Assembly (NCBI GenBank): GCA_025358885.1
Contig: JANYHW010000173.1
Location: 1 to 59,210 of the forward strand
Direction of reading: 5' to 3'
DNA length: 59,210 nucleotides
Source: Cytophagales bacterium
GTDB taxonomy: Bacteria; Bacteroidota; Bacteroidia; Cytophagales; Cyclobacteriaceae
Shown here: one piece after another, positions 28,425 to 38,800 of the stretch
Layout: the number at the start of each line of letters is the position of its first letter
How positions within the stretch are numbered: position 1 is the stretch's first letter
The notes under the pieces: generated by a model
Database searches by the model: none
What the model saw: only the letters and a program-made list of their open reading frames with translations
Told to the model about the DNA's origin: nothing
Translations under genes and position numbers: made by a program

Positions 28425-30992
28425 ATGAAGAAACTTACTCTGTCTCTGATGTTTGGATGTATTTTACTCTCGACATATGGTCAGGCTGACCTTGCCTACT
28501 TCCTGCCCACAGATGTTTCTTATAATCCTGCCATCCCAACCCCCGCTTCGGTGATAGGCCACGAGGTAGGCGAGTGGCACGTGAGCCACGATAAGCTGGT
28601 GAACTACATGATGGCATTGGATAAGGCATCAGAAAGAATAAGTCTCGAGGTAACAGGATACACCTATGAAGCAAGACCTCTTTTACTCCTCACCATTACT
28701 TCACCAAAAAACCATCAGAACATTGAAAATATTCGTCAACAGCATTTGATACTGTCCGATCCGGCAAAGTCGACTTCGGTGGACGTCAAGAATATGCCGG
28801 GGATTTACTACCTCGGCTGCAGCATCCACGGCAACGAGCCCAGTGGGGCCAATGCGGGGTTGGTCATGGCATACTACCTCGCCGCAGCGCAGGGACCTGA
28901 AATAGAGAAATACCTTGACAACACGGTGATCCTGTTTGACCCCAGCTTTAATCCGGATGGCCTTACCCGCTTTTCCAGTTGGGCCAATTCCAGAAAGAGC
29001 AAGCTCATTTCACCTGATCCGAATGACATGGAGCACAATGAAGCCTGGCCGGGGGGACGGTTCAATCATTACTGGTTTGACCTGAACCGCGACTGGATGG
29101 TGGCTCAAATGCCCGAATCGCAGGCCCGAATCAAGAAATTTCAGCAATGGCGACCCAATGTACTTACCGATCACCATGAGCAAGGCACCAATGCAACCTT
29201 CTTCTTTATGCCCGGTGAACCAACGCGTGTTCATCCCTTGACCCCAGACAAGAACCAGGAACTCACGCGGAAGATGGGCGAATATCATGCGAAAGCCCTT
29301 GATCAAATTGGCTCCCTTTATTTTACGCAGGAGGGCTATGATGACTTTTACTATGGCAAGGGTTCAACCTACCCCGATGCCCAGGGCGCCATCGGAATAT
29401 TATTCGAACAGGCAAGCTCCCGCGGACATGCCCAGGAGAGCATAAACGGAATCCTGAGGTTCCCCTTTACCGTGCGCAATCATTTCGTCACGATGCTCAG
29501 CTCGCTCAAAGCAGTGAACGAATTGCGCGAAGAGTTGCTCAATTATCAGCGTGACTTTTACAAAAGCAGTCTTACCGAAGCAGCAAAAGATCCGGTGAAA
29601 GGTTACCTGTTTGGCTCCAGGGACAAAGCGAAAGTTTTCCAACTGGCAGAAGTCCTGTCACGGCAACAGATTGAGTACTACAAGCCCGCTTCATCATCCA
29701 CCATCAGTGGAAAAACATTTGATGTTGAATCAAGCTATGTGGTACCGTTAAGCCAGCCGCAATACCGCCTGCTCAAAGGTATGTTTGGTAAAATCACCCA
29801 GTTCAAGGACAGCTTGTTTTATGATATCTCGAGTTGGACGCTGCCACTTGCTTTTGGTGTAGAATACGAAGAATTGAAAGCACCGCCTGCCCTTGGCGAG
29901 AAAGTAATGCAGCCAACGATGCCAACTGGAAAAATTATCGGTGACAAGGGTTCATATGCGTACGTCTTCGAAACGTACGGATTCTATTCTCCACGGGCCA
30001 TCTATCGGTTGGTGAGCCATGGGATCCGCACCAAAGTTTCTACGAATGCATTTTATCACAGCTCCGGGAAAAAATTCGAACCAGGATCGATTATGGTTTC
30101 CGTGGAAAACCAGGACAAGAACCCTGAGCAGATCGAGGTATACTTGCGTGAAATCACCGAAAAAGATGGCATTGATATTTATGCCTTCAACACCGGTCTT
30201 GACTACCGTGGAGTAAGCCTGGGCAGCAGCAGTTTTCAATTGTTGAAGAAACCTGAAATCGCGATGCTTGTCGATGGTGGAGGATTTAGCGGAGTTTCTC
30301 CCACGGATGCAGGTGAGATCTGGCACCTGCTGGATCAACGATATTATATCCCCGTGACGTGCATGCCGGTATCCATATTCAACAGCGCCAACCTCAATCG
30401 CTACACCACCATTATATTTCCTGCGGGAGGTTACAATTCCATCAGTGAGAGCGCCAAGGAAAAACTAAAGGCCTGGATACAAAATGGTGGGGTAGTCATT
30501 GGATTTGAAAATGCATTGACGTGGTTTACGACAGCGGGTCTTGGAAAGTTTGACATGAAAAAGGAAGAAGAAAAAAAAGAACCTTCCAAGCCCAAGCTCT
30601 ACGCCGATATTGACGAAGCAACAGGCGCCCAGGAAACCAGTGGCGCCATCATCGAAGCAGATGTAGACCTTACCCATCCCCTGCTGTATGGATATTACAA
30701 CAGCAAAATGGCCATGTTCAAGTCTAATAATCTATTCATGGAGAAGGCCAAAGGCCCTTATGCGAATCCGCTTACCTACGGATCAGCACCCCTGATGAGT
30801 GGATATATTTCGAAGAGTAACTATCCAAAAATGAAAAACACATCCGGGATCGGAATGTCGGTGATGGGCCGCGGAAGGGTAATTGGTTTCACTGAAGACC
30901 TTGCCTTCCGGGCTTTCTGGTTTGGAACAAACAAGATCCTTATGAATGCCGTTTACTATGGTAGCTTCCTGAGCCCGGAGGCTGCACGATAA
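28425..30992 (+). CDS. Secreted M14-family zinc carboxypeptidase with C-terminal amidotransferase-like domain
   Basis: The protein has 855 residues and a signal peptide (MKKLTLSLMFGCILLSTYG). The zinc carboxypeptidase domain spans roughly residues 50-370: the HxxE zinc motif is in LGCSIHGNEPSGANAG, the substrate-binding stretch in WFDLNRDWM, and the likely third zinc ligand in VLTDHHEQGTNATFFF. A C-terminal part (about 610-720, IAMLVDGGGFSG through TTIIFPAGGYNSIS) looks like a class I glutamine-amidotransferase fold without a catalytic cysteine, an arrangement common in this Bacteroidota family. I see no type 9 C-terminal sorting domain, so it is probably periplasmic or lipid-independent. It likely trims peptides for nutrition. 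It is followed after 13 bases by an NRAMP-like transporter gene. Confidence 0.9.
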   Translation: MKKLTLSLMFGCILLSTYGQADLAYFLPTDVSYNPAIPTPASVIGHEVGEWHVSHDKLVNYMMALDKASERISLEVTGYTYEARPLLLLTITSPKNHQNIENIRQQHLILSDPAKSTSVDVKNMPGIYYLGCSIHGNEPSGANAGLVMAYYLAAAQGPEIEKYLDNTVILFDPSFNPDGLTRFSSWANSRKSKLISPDPNDMEHNEAWPGGRFNHYWFDLNRDWMVAQMPESQARIKKFQQWRPNVLTDHHEQGTNATFFFMPGEPTRVHPLTPDKNQELTRKMGEYHAKALDQIGSLYFTQEGYDDFYYGKGSTYPDAQGAIGILFEQASSRGHAQESINGILRFPFTVRNHFVTMLSSLKAVNELREELLNYQRDFYKSSLTEAAKDPVKGYLFGSRDKAKVFQLAEVLSRQQIEYYKPASSSTISGKTFDVESSYVVPLSQPQYRLLKGMFGKITQFKDSLFYDISSWTLPLAFGVEYEELKAPPALGEKVMQPTMPTGKIIGDKGSYAYVFETYGFYSPRAIYRLVSHGIRTKVSTNAFYHSSGKKFEPGSIMVSVENQDKNPEQIEVYLREITEKDGIDIYAFNTGLDYRGVSLGSSSFQLLKKPEIAMLVDGGGFSGVSPTDAGEIWHLLDQRYYIPVTCMPVSIFNSANLNRYTTIIFPAGGYNSISESAKEKLKAWIQNGGVVIGFENALTWFTTAGLGKFDMKKEEEKKEPSKPKLYADIDEATGAQETSGAIIEADVDLTHPLLYGYYNSKMAMFKSNNLFMEKAKGPYANPLTYGSAPLMSGYISKSNYPKMKNTSGIGMSVMGRGRVIGFTEDLAFRAFWFGTNKILMNAVYYGSFLSPEAAR

Positions 30993-31005
30993 TTCAACAG
31001 AGGGA

Positions 31006-32274
31006 ATGAGCAAGAACAAACGGCTGAGCAGCGTAATACTCTGGTCTGTTATCTCTGCCGCCTTTATTGGTCCGGGCACGGTAACGACAGCAGCCTCCGC
31101 GGGCTCAATGTTTCAGCTTGACTTACTTTGGGCAGTGGTTTTTGCCACGATCGCCTGCATCCTGCTCCAGGAAGTTTCCGCCCGGCTTACCATTGTCAGC
31201 GGCATGACCATGGGACAAGCGCTGACTAAAAAGTACGGTGAGCAAAAAAGTGGGCTGCTCAAATTCCTGTTGGGTGGACCCGTCATCCTGGGATGTGCCG
31301 CCTATGAGGCTGGCAACATCCTTGGTGCAGTCTCCGGTCTTAACCTGATGAGCTCCGTAAGCACATCATTGCTTACTATTGGAATTACCATCATCAGTGG
31401 CTTCGTCCTCTGGACAGGTAAGCGCGAGGCAATTGGTTGGCTGATGACACTTCTCGTTGGACTTATGGGTGTCGCCTTTTTTATGCTGGCCGCCGGTCGC
31501 CCTTTCTCGTTTCTTGAGTATCTGCAATCCTCTGTGGTCCCTGTTCTGCCAAATGGGTCGGAATTATTAACCCTTGGCCTGGTGGGAACCACCATCGTAC
31601 CCTACAATGTATTCCTCGGATCCGGAATCAGCAAAGGTCAGACCGTACCGCTTATGCGAATTGGCTTATCCATCTCTGTATTGATCGGGGGTTTGATCAC
31701 GGCTGCCATTCTTGTGGCGGGTACTGCCGTGAAATCATTTTCGTCATTTGGTGAGCTCGCGCAATCCTTGACAGAAAACCTCGGCCCGCTTGGGGGACTC
31801 GCGTTGGGCATTGGACTATTTGCTGCAGGCTTTTCTTCGGCCATTACTTCGCCCTATGCAGCATCGGTGATTGCTTCGTCGGTATTTGGATGGAATCTGC
31901 ACAGACAGCGGATCGTGTGGATCCTAGTGTTGCTTACCGGCTTCGCTTTTGGCATCAGTGGCGTCAAGCCCATACCGGTGATCCTGTCCGTTCAGGCACT
32001 GAATGGATTAGTGCTCCCCTTCCTCACCGCTTACCTGATTCTTCTCATTAACGATCCTATCATTGTCCCAGCCGCCCACCGGCATTCATCGACGTATAAC
32101 ATCATACTCGTGTTGATCTTCGGAACGGTATTGTTCATGGGCCTAAGCAATATTGACAAGTCATTCTCTGCCTGGCTTCAACTGCCGGCCGGTCATTTTG
32201 AAATCATGGCAACGATCACTTTGGGGTTGAGTGCTTATCTGGGGTTCAGGTTGTTTCTCGCCGCAAGAAAGTAG
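31006..32274 (+). CDS. NRAMP-family transporter with divergent metal-binding motifs
   Basis: The 422-residue protein has the 11-12 helices and inverted-repeat pattern of NRAMP/SLC11 transporters, including LLWAVVFATIACILLQEVSARL and the TM6 region. The signature DPGN of helix 1 is replaced here by GPGT (AAFIGPGTVTTAASAG) and the MPH of helix 6 by VPY (TTIVPYNVFLGSG). The Asp, Asn and Met that coordinate Mn2+ or Fe2+ in canonical members are therefore gone, so the substrate may not be a transition metal. It follows the M14 peptidase gene after 13 bases and is probably co-transcribed with it. The name mntH would be misleading. Confidence 0.82.
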   Translation: MSKNKRLSSVILWSVISAAFIGPGTVTTAASAGSMFQLDLLWAVVFATIACILLQEVSARLTIVSGMTMGQALTKKYGEQKSGLLKFLLGGPVILGCAAYEAGNILGAVSGLNLMSSVSTSLLTIGITIISGFVLWTGKREAIGWLMTLLVGLMGVAFFMLAAGRPFSFLEYLQSSVVPVLPNGSELLTLGLVGTTIVPYNVFLGSGISKGQTVPLMRIGLSISVLIGGLITAAILVAGTAVKSFSSFGELAQSLTENLGPLGGLALGIGLFAAGFSSAITSPYAASVIASSVFGWNLHRQRIVWILVLLTGFAFGISGVKPIPVILSVQALNGLVLPFLTAYLILLINDPIIVPAAHRHSSTYNIILVLIFGTVLFMGLSNIDKSFSAWLQLPAGHFEIMATITLGLSAYLGFRLFLAARK

Positions 32275-32327
32275 TTGTTGGTGTTCTGCCCACGGCAAAG
32301 TACGCGACACAACTCCATAACTAACTA

Positions 32328-32570
32328 TTATTTCTTTACCATGAACAGTCGCACCATGGAAATCACAGACACCAGTGTCCAGATGGCTTCAAGAATAATG
32401 AAGGGTACATAATTAATCATGACAGACGCCAGGCAGGTAAGCGCTGCGCCAAAGGCATTCATGCCAAGATAGGGATAGCTGTTCTCGGTAATCTTCTTGA
32501 GCAGGTTCAGGAGGAATGCGATCAGCAGAATCGTCACACCGGCAAAACCAATCCAATCCGATAGCAGCAT
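32328..32570 (-). CDS. Small inner-membrane protein, CBU_0592-like
   Basis: An 80-residue protein with three hydrophobic helices (WIGFAGVTILLIAFLLNLL, GMNAFGAALTCLASVMINYV and FIILEAIWTLVSVISMVRL). The pattern resembles the small CBU_0592-type membrane domain found in many bacteria, which has no known function. It is 58 bases downstream of the exported aminotransferase gene on the same strand and could be the last gene of that transcript. Confidence 0.65.
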   Translation of the reverse strand: MLLSDWIGFAGVTILLIAFLLNLLKKITENSYPYLGMNAFGAALTCLASVMINYVPFIILEAIWTLVSVISMVRLFMVKK

Positions 32571-32628
32571 AGGCTACCGGATGGAAAGAACTTGTAAGGC
32601 TCCTTTTAATTGGGTCAAAATCTCCCCG

Positions 32629-33777
32629 CTATGAAACTACTTCATCGAAGGCCTTAACAAAGAGTTTCATTTCATCGAGGGTACCAATGCTAACCCGGCA
32701 CCATTCTTTGCCCTGATATTCCCAGATGCGGATCTGAAAACCTTTCTTTTCAGTTTCGGCCAAAATCATTTTACCATCCTTTGGTGCGGGGAACAATACG
32801 CAATTGGTCCTTGAGTTTCCATGCATCCATTTTTTGCTGTCCAGGTAGCTCAGGAAGAATTTTAACGCTTCTCCGTTCTTCATACGGGTGTAGGCCGCAA
32901 ACTCGCTATCGCCCAACGATGCCTTCGCCGCAGCCATTGCTGCCTGATTCAGGATCGGGCCCATCTGAAAGTTTGCCATTCTCTTCACCACATCGGGTGG
33001 AGCAACCACATACCCTACACGCAAGCCCGCCAGTCCGTAGACTTTTGAAAAAGTGCGCGACACAATAACGTTGTGTCCTTCTTTAACAAGAGAAGCCATC
33101 GATATTTGTTCATTCGGCTCCAGCAATTCAAGGTAAGCCTCATCCACATATACCGTGGTTTTTTTTGCCATCTCCACGCAAAAACTTTTTAATCTGTCGG
33201 CATTGAGAACTGTACCTGTCGGATTATTAGGATTGCACAAGAACATCAGTTTGGTATCTGCCTTAACAGCGGCAGCCATGGCCTCCAGATTGTGCACAAA
33301 GTTGGGGTCCAGGTCTATCTTGTCCCAGCGCGCATTGAACTTCACGGCGTATTCCATGAGCAAACGGAAAGTGGGGAATGCAGAAAGCACCGAACCTCCC
33401 TGAAGGCCAATGGCCATCCCTGTCAGGCAAAGGCACTCTGCTGATCCTGCCCCTAAAAAGATATAGTCTGTGCTCACTCCTTCCTTTTGGGCAATGAGCT
33501 CTCTCAGCTGTTTTGATTCATCATCGGCATATCGGTTGCATTCTCCCAGGGCGGACTTTATCGCCTCGCGTGCTTTCGCCGAAGGTCCATATGGGTTCTC
33601 ATTGGAACCAAGCCGAATCAGCCGCGTAGTGGGTTTTGCCCCGAGCATGTGCAAGCGCTCGGCTTCACTTGTGGGAGCGGCCATTAATTCGTCAACCATC
33701 GACGTCGTGAGCATAACACCTCCGGTTAATGCCAGGCTGGACCGGAACCAATCTCTGCGGCTAAGTGTGGATTTCAT
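32629..33777 (-). CDS. Histidinol-phosphate-aminotransferase-like PLP enzyme with a Tat signal
   Basis: This 382-residue fold-type I aminotransferase resembles HisC: GSNENPYGPS near the N-terminus, the PLP-contacting FLCNPNNPTGTVL and YVDEAYLEL, and the Schiff-base lysine in SRTFSKVYGLAGLRVGY. Before the domain it has a twin-arginine signal, SRRDWFRSS followed by a hydrophobic stretch (LALTGGVMLTTSM), which a cytosolic HisC lacks. The enzyme is therefore probably folded with its cofactor inside and exported to the periplasm. The substrate is unknown. No histidine-biosynthesis gene is nearby; its neighbours are a secreted repeat protein and a small membrane protein. Confidence 0.85.
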   Translation of the reverse strand: MKSTLSRRDWFRSSLALTGGVMLTTSMVDELMAAPTSEAERLHMLGAKPTTRLIRLGSNENPYGPSAKAREAIKSALGECNRYADDESKQLRELIAQKEGVSTDYIFLGAGSAECLCLTGMAIGLQGGSVLSAFPTFRLLMEYAVKFNARWDKIDLDPNFVHNLEAMAAAVKADTKLMFLCNPNNPTGTVLNADRLKSFCVEMAKKTTVYVDEAYLELLEPNEQISMASLVKEGHNVIVSRTFSKVYGLAGLRVGYVVAPPDVVKRMANFQMGPILNQAAMAAAKASLGDSEFAAYTRMKNGEALKFFLSYLDSKKWMHGNSRTNCVLFPAPKDGKMILAETEKKGFQIRIWEYQGKEWCRVSIGTLDEMKLFVKAFDEVVS

Positions 33778-33826
33778 AAGATTTTGATTTTGTTAGATAA
33801 ATGTAACGAATAAATGAATCTCCTCC

Positions 33827-34798
33827 TTATCGCCACGGCGCCCTCAGGGTGGCTGTAACATAGGGCTCTCCATCCAATATAATCATGGGGTCACCTACAT
33901 TTTTAGGGTGATTACGCTTTTCCAGGCGATACGACCCCTGGCCTTGCGTTTGCGAAGTGTAATAAATGCGATCACCCTGGACGAACCAGGTGCCCTGGTC
34001 GGCGCCTTGTGAGGCAGTGCCTCCATACACCTGGCTGGTTTTAACACTTCTCGAGCTTTCTGATGAATAAATATAGGAGCCGTCAGCGTTCAGTGTAATG
34101 CATCTGCTGGTCTGCGAATTTGTATTCATGTTCATATAGCACCATTGGCCAACCAATTCCACGGGCACGCCTTTCGGCGACGATGTCGTTGTTCCATTGG
34201 ACGAGGCAGCGGCCTTGCTGTAAATAATGTTATGTCCGTTGGCCGTCAAGGTCAATTGTGAGCGATTCACTGAATAAGCAAAAGAGACATTGCCCTGGCC
34301 TGTGGTAAGCACCACATGACCTTGTGAAATCTGGTATGGAAACGAATTGCCAAGGTACACGCACTTTCCATCGGATTTGAACTCTATTGATTCGCCATTG
34401 CCGGTCCAAAGTCCCAAAAGGCTGCCGTCGGTGTTGCTAAATGATGGAGTCACAGGTTCCTTTTGCCCAGGATTTTCTGCCGGAGTTTGTCCATCTCGGG
34501 TGAACGTGACACTTCCCTGCAAATCACCTCCCGAAAGAGACAATGAATTTCCCTGAAGCGTATACAGGTATACTGTTACAGTCTGCCCGGATATAAGGGA
34601 AAGCTTGTTGGCTTCCGTGGAGTACTTGATGGGCTCCCCGTCAAATTCTCCTGACCCATCGGCATTAAGCATCAAGGTCATCTGATATCCAAATTGAGAA
34701 TTCTGCCAGAGACCTTGAATTTTCCCTTGCTGAACTTTCGCGCCAATTTGTGCAAAGGCTGATAGGGAAATGGACAAAAGGAAAAGGACCTTTCTCAT
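33827..34798 (-). CDS. Secreted protein with three lipocalin-like repeats
   Basis: The 323-residue protein is not assigned to a characterised family. A signal peptide (MRKVLFLLSISLSAFAQ) precedes three related beta-rich modules that start with IQGLWQNSQFG (about 28), LLGLWTGNGE (about 128) and LVGQWCYMN (about 212). Each continues with a short strand pair of the type LNADGS or FKSDGKCVYL. This G-[LQ]-W start with following antiparallel strands is the pattern of lipocalin-like domains. The linkers (TPAENPGQKEPVTPSFSNT; ASSNGTTTSSPKG) are low complexity. It lies between yicC and the exported aminotransferase in a same-strand run. Ligand binding is only a guess. Confidence 0.65.
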   Translation of the reverse strand: MRKVLFLLSISLSAFAQIGAKVQQGKIQGLWQNSQFGYQMTLMLNADGSGEFDGEPIKYSTEANKLSLISGQTVTVYLYTLQGNSLSLSGGDLQGSVTFTRDGQTPAENPGQKEPVTPSFSNTDGSLLGLWTGNGESIEFKSDGKCVYLGNSFPYQISQGHVVLTTGQGNVSFAYSVNRSQLTLTANGHNIIYSKAAASSNGTTTSSPKGVPVELVGQWCYMNMNTNSQTSRCITLNADGSYIYSSESSRSVKTSQVYGGTASQGADQGTWFVQGDRIYYTSQTQGQGSYRLEKRNHPKNVGDPMIILDGEPYVTATLRAPWR

Positions 34799-34881
34799 AG
34801 AACCTTTCGTAAAAGGATGATGGACGAAATTACAAAATCATCACCTGAAAATTATCAACATGGCACAGCTCCCGGAATTTC

Positions 34882-35760
34882 CTAAAGAACATTATTGAGT
34901 TGTTCCTTGATCTTTTCCAGTTCTTCCTTCATGGTCACTACCTCCTTCTGCATTTCGGCATCATTGGCCTTGGATCCAATGGTATTTATTTCACGCCCAA
35001 TCTCTTGGGCAATGAATGCCAGTTTTTTGCCATTGGATTGCGGCTCATCCATGACAATAAGGAAATAGTCCAGGTGCGTTTTGAGCCGTACGCGTTCCTC
35101 ATGGATGTCAAGTCTTTCGATATAGAAAATAATCTCCTGCTCCAACCTGTTTGTATCAAATCCCTGTTCGCCAAAAAAATCTGTGATGCCTTTCTTGATT
35201 CGTGTCCGGATCTTTTCAATCCGTTGTGGATCCAATTTCTCCACATTCTTCAGGCCGGTGTCGATGGAGCGGATGTACGTCTTGAACTTCTCCATCAATG
35301 TGGCCCCTTCTACCCTGCGAAAAGTATCACAGTGGCCCAGTGCTTCCTTTAATACCACAGAAAAATTCTCATAGAGTCCGGGGTCCAGCGCTTCTCGCTC
35401 CATACTTTGCTGAACGTCTGGTGAGCGCAACGCCATTTCGAAAAGGTTATCATAAGGCGCCATCACGCGATCGGCAAGTTTCTTAAGCTCGGCATAATGG
35501 GCGATGAACATGTGCTCATTGTACAATTGCTGTACTTCCTGGGAGGTGGCCTTCACATGCTCTACCGACACAGAGACTTTTCCGCGATCAAGTTTTTCGG
35601 TGATGATGGCCCTTACCTCCAACTCCTTTTCCAGGAACACTTTCGGCAGTCTTAGACTGAGATCAAGAAATTTTGAATTAAGTGTTTTTGCCTCGACGAG
35701 GATGGTGACCTCGCCGATTCGTGCCGTGGCCTGGCCATAGCCGGTCATTGATTTGATCAT
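34882..35760 (-). CDS. yicC: YicC-family endoribonuclease
   Basis: YicC proteins are conserved bacterial stress proteins; E. coli YicC has been shown to be an endoribonuclease. The 292-residue length and both halves fit: the N-terminal MIKSMTGYGQA and the C-terminal DUF1732 region with LDIHEERVRLKTHLDYF, GKKLAFIAQEIGREINTIGS and KANDAEMQKEVVTMKEELEK. In many genomes gmk follows yicC, but here the downstream gene is the lipocalin-like repeat protein. The gap to the upstream propeller/barrel gene is 62 bases. Confidence 0.93.
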   Translation of the reverse strand: MIKSMTGYGQATARIGEVTILVEAKTLNSKFLDLSLRLPKVFLEKELEVRAIITEKLDRGKVSVSVEHVKATSQEVQQLYNEHMFIAHYAELKKLADRVMAPYDNLFEMALRSPDVQQSMEREALDPGLYENFSVVLKEALGHCDTFRRVEGATLMEKFKTYIRSIDTGLKNVEKLDPQRIEKIRTRIKKGITDFFGEQGFDTNRLEQEIIFYIERLDIHEERVRLKTHLDYFLIVMDEPQSNGKKLAFIAQEIGREINTIGSKANDAEMQKEVVTMKEELEKIKEQLNNVL

Positions 35761-35822
35761 TGTCAGGAGTTATGTCCACAAGTTAAGCCAATCTGCTGGC
35801 GTAATCGCGCCACAGCGATCCA

Positions 35823-38800
35823 TTAGAAATCAAATCCCATGGAGACCATCAGCCTGGGGTCATTGACCTTATAATTTTCGACCGGCCAGGCAAGGTCGAA
35901 TTTCAGATAATACCCCAGCATCATGGTGCGAAACCCACAGCCATAGCTATAGAGCCACGGGTTGAGGTATTGTTTCAAATCGATTTGAAAAGGACCTTGT
36001 TTGATTTGTTCAGTCCGCAAAGTGTTTTGGGAATTAATTGGTGGTTGGCCCGTCCAACTGGTGCCGATGTCATAAAATGCCGTGAACTGCATATTTCGAA
36101 AGAAACTGGAAGTCACCGCTCCACCTGCCAATGCCCTGACCAGCGGCAATCTCAACTCGCCCGTTGCCATCGCCACACTGCTTCCATACAAAGTTGCATA
36201 ATCAAATCCACGGAGTGTTGTAGCAAATTCCGTAAAGAGCAGGTTATCGTTATATCCCGATTTCACATAGAGCGGGTTGCGTACGCCGCTGTAGTTGATT
36301 TTGTTTCCAATCCAGTTATCCACACCACCCAACACGTACTGCTTCGGAGAATTACCCCAGGATGTACCCGCGAATCCCCTCAAGGCAAAGACGATCTCTT
36401 TATAGATTTTTTGATAGTGACGCAAATCAGCAGAGATCAGCGAGAAACTTGCATCCTTATTCCCCAGGCCTTCATAGTGGACGTAGCCTATTTTGCCTCG
36501 CGTACCTTCAATGAGATTCATCCCGGTTGTCACAGAATTGTCATACACCAGTTCCGCCCGCACTCCTGCATAAAACTGTTCCTTGGCAGGAAGAAAAACC
36601 GGTGGTCCAGGAGATACTCCCTGGTCTGGTCCCCGGTCTACATACCGTGTATAGGCGCCAAAAGGTTTGATCGCCAGTCGCGTGCGCACACTGATAGGTA
36701 ATGCCGCCCCTATTTCAATTTTTTGAAGCGAGTATTTTTGGAGCTGATCATTTTGGTTCCAGAAAATAACCTTGCGATCAAACCGCAGGCTGTAATCAAT
36801 ACGGTGTTTCAAATATTGAACTTCTCCATACACGTCACCACTTTTAAGGTCTTGCAACGCAAATTGAATGCCTCCAAATATTCTGAAATTCTCAAGGATA
36901 TCATTCATCTGGGTTTCCAGACGCACACTCCAACCCCGTAAAGGGTCTATAACAAAACTCGTGGCCAGGTTGTCGTAACTGAATTTAGGCTGATAGGGAA
37001 AAGGTCCGTTAAGCCGACTACCTTCCTTCGCTTTCATATACCGGCTCAAAAAGGTTTCTGTCGGCCTCTGGGTTTTAACGGCATCATCCTCAAATTTGTA
37101 ATCGTCCGTATTCAGGTTCTTGATGGGATCCTTCTTGGGTATGATTACAGTGTCCTTCTTTACTTTTTCCTCTTCGAATGCATAATCCTCCGTATTGATC
37201 TCGGACTTAATCCGCTTGACTTTGGTGGTATCGGCAGCGGGCTTGGGAACGTCCTGGGTGACGGGTGGCTTGATGACGGTGTCCTTTTTTTGCTGAAGTC
37301 GTTCGTTGATTAACTGCTTAATCGAAATGCCTTGTCTCGATTCCTTCTTTCTTTTTTCAGTCAGCACTTTGGCTTGCTGGGTTTCCTTTCGCCGCGTAGC
37401 CGGTGTAAAAATCTGACGTTCCAGGTTAAAATTTCGTTGGATAAAGATGTCTTCCCTCAGATCCTTGGTCATTACTATCGCCAGTGTCCGGTTGGCAAAA
37501 TCAATATCGTATTCCTTAATGCTCGACGGAAAATTGGACACCTGGGCATAGACCCCCGACTGGCGATTGAACCTGAACAGATTCAGAATGCCGCGCTGGT
37601 CGCTGAGGTAATAAATATTATTTTCATCCACCGCCTTGGGATAAAAATCCTTGCTGAGGGTGTTGGTGATGCGTGTGACCAGGTTGGTAGTCGTGTCCAG
37701 GTTATAGGCAAACAGGTTATAGTTGGACGGCACTTTCGTAAAGTCCTTCCTGATAGTGTTTGTGGTATCTGTCGTTCGGTTGGAACTGAAGACCACCGTG
37801 TTGGAATTTGGAACAAAGGAAGGGTCGAAGTCATCAAAGATGTCGTTGGTGAGTCTCTTTGTTCGATCTCTCCTGCTGCTGATAAGGAACAAATCGTTCT
37901 GCCCGGCCATGTCGGCACTCATCACGGCAAGTCTGCCATTGCCGGAAAAGTCAAAGCTCCGGATGTTGCTGAACTTATCCAGTTGACGAGGGAGTTTACT
38001 TCTTGTACTCAGGTCATACAACCAAAAGATATAATCACCATTTCTCACGCCAATCACGCCAAGGGTGTGAGAGTCAGCCCAACTGATCAGCGGAATGTGT
38101 ACGTCGACGGTTTGTCTGAAAACTTTATTGCCCCCGGTAAGAATAACCGTTTCCTTTCCGTTCTCAAGCGACTTGACCAGTACCGTAAATTTTCCCCGAT
38201 CGTTTTCGGCATAGGCAACGTTCTTGCCATCCGGGCTGATCTTCACGGTGGTATATACAACAGATTTTCTATGACCGGGAGTGAATCGGGAAGAGTCTGA
38301 TGGCGCCACATAGCTCAGATCAACTTTATCTTGCTCAGAGAGGTAGAATTTCTTCCAATCAATCATAAACTGTTTGAATCCTATACCCAGTGTGATGTAC
38401 ATACTCTTCTGCTCGTTCCGGATCACGCGGGTGTAGTTGAGAATATTTGCCACGCTGCCCTTGCCATATTTTTCTACGATATAATTCCAAATGGATTGTC
38501 CAATGAGCGCTGCCTCTGGCCCACTTAGCTTAAGGGCCCGATTGACCCGTTTGCTTTTTACCAGTTGTCTGACATAATCATCCATTTCTGCATTCCATCC
38601 TTTTGCAGCGTACAAGGATGCACCATCCACGAACCAATCAGGTAAGTTGAGTAATACGGCATTTTGAAACATGTCCTTGAGACTTCCCCCAAACATCATT
38701 TCATTCACCATCAGGTCCGCCACTTTATACACCAGTTCTTCCTTGAACTCATCCAGGGTTCCAGGATGGGCGATTTCCACATAAGGTTTGATAAATTCAG

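Noticed and set aside
28425-30992. M14 peptidase as a type 9 secretion substrate
   Set aside because: The C-terminus (YGSFLSPEAAR) does not look like a type 9 C-terminal sorting domain, despite sprA being in the window.
37332-38300. Open frame of about 322 codons on the plus strand inside the propeller/barrel gene
   Set aside because: Antisense shadow with no signal, domain or promoter; the minus-strand protein has clear domain patterns over the same bases.
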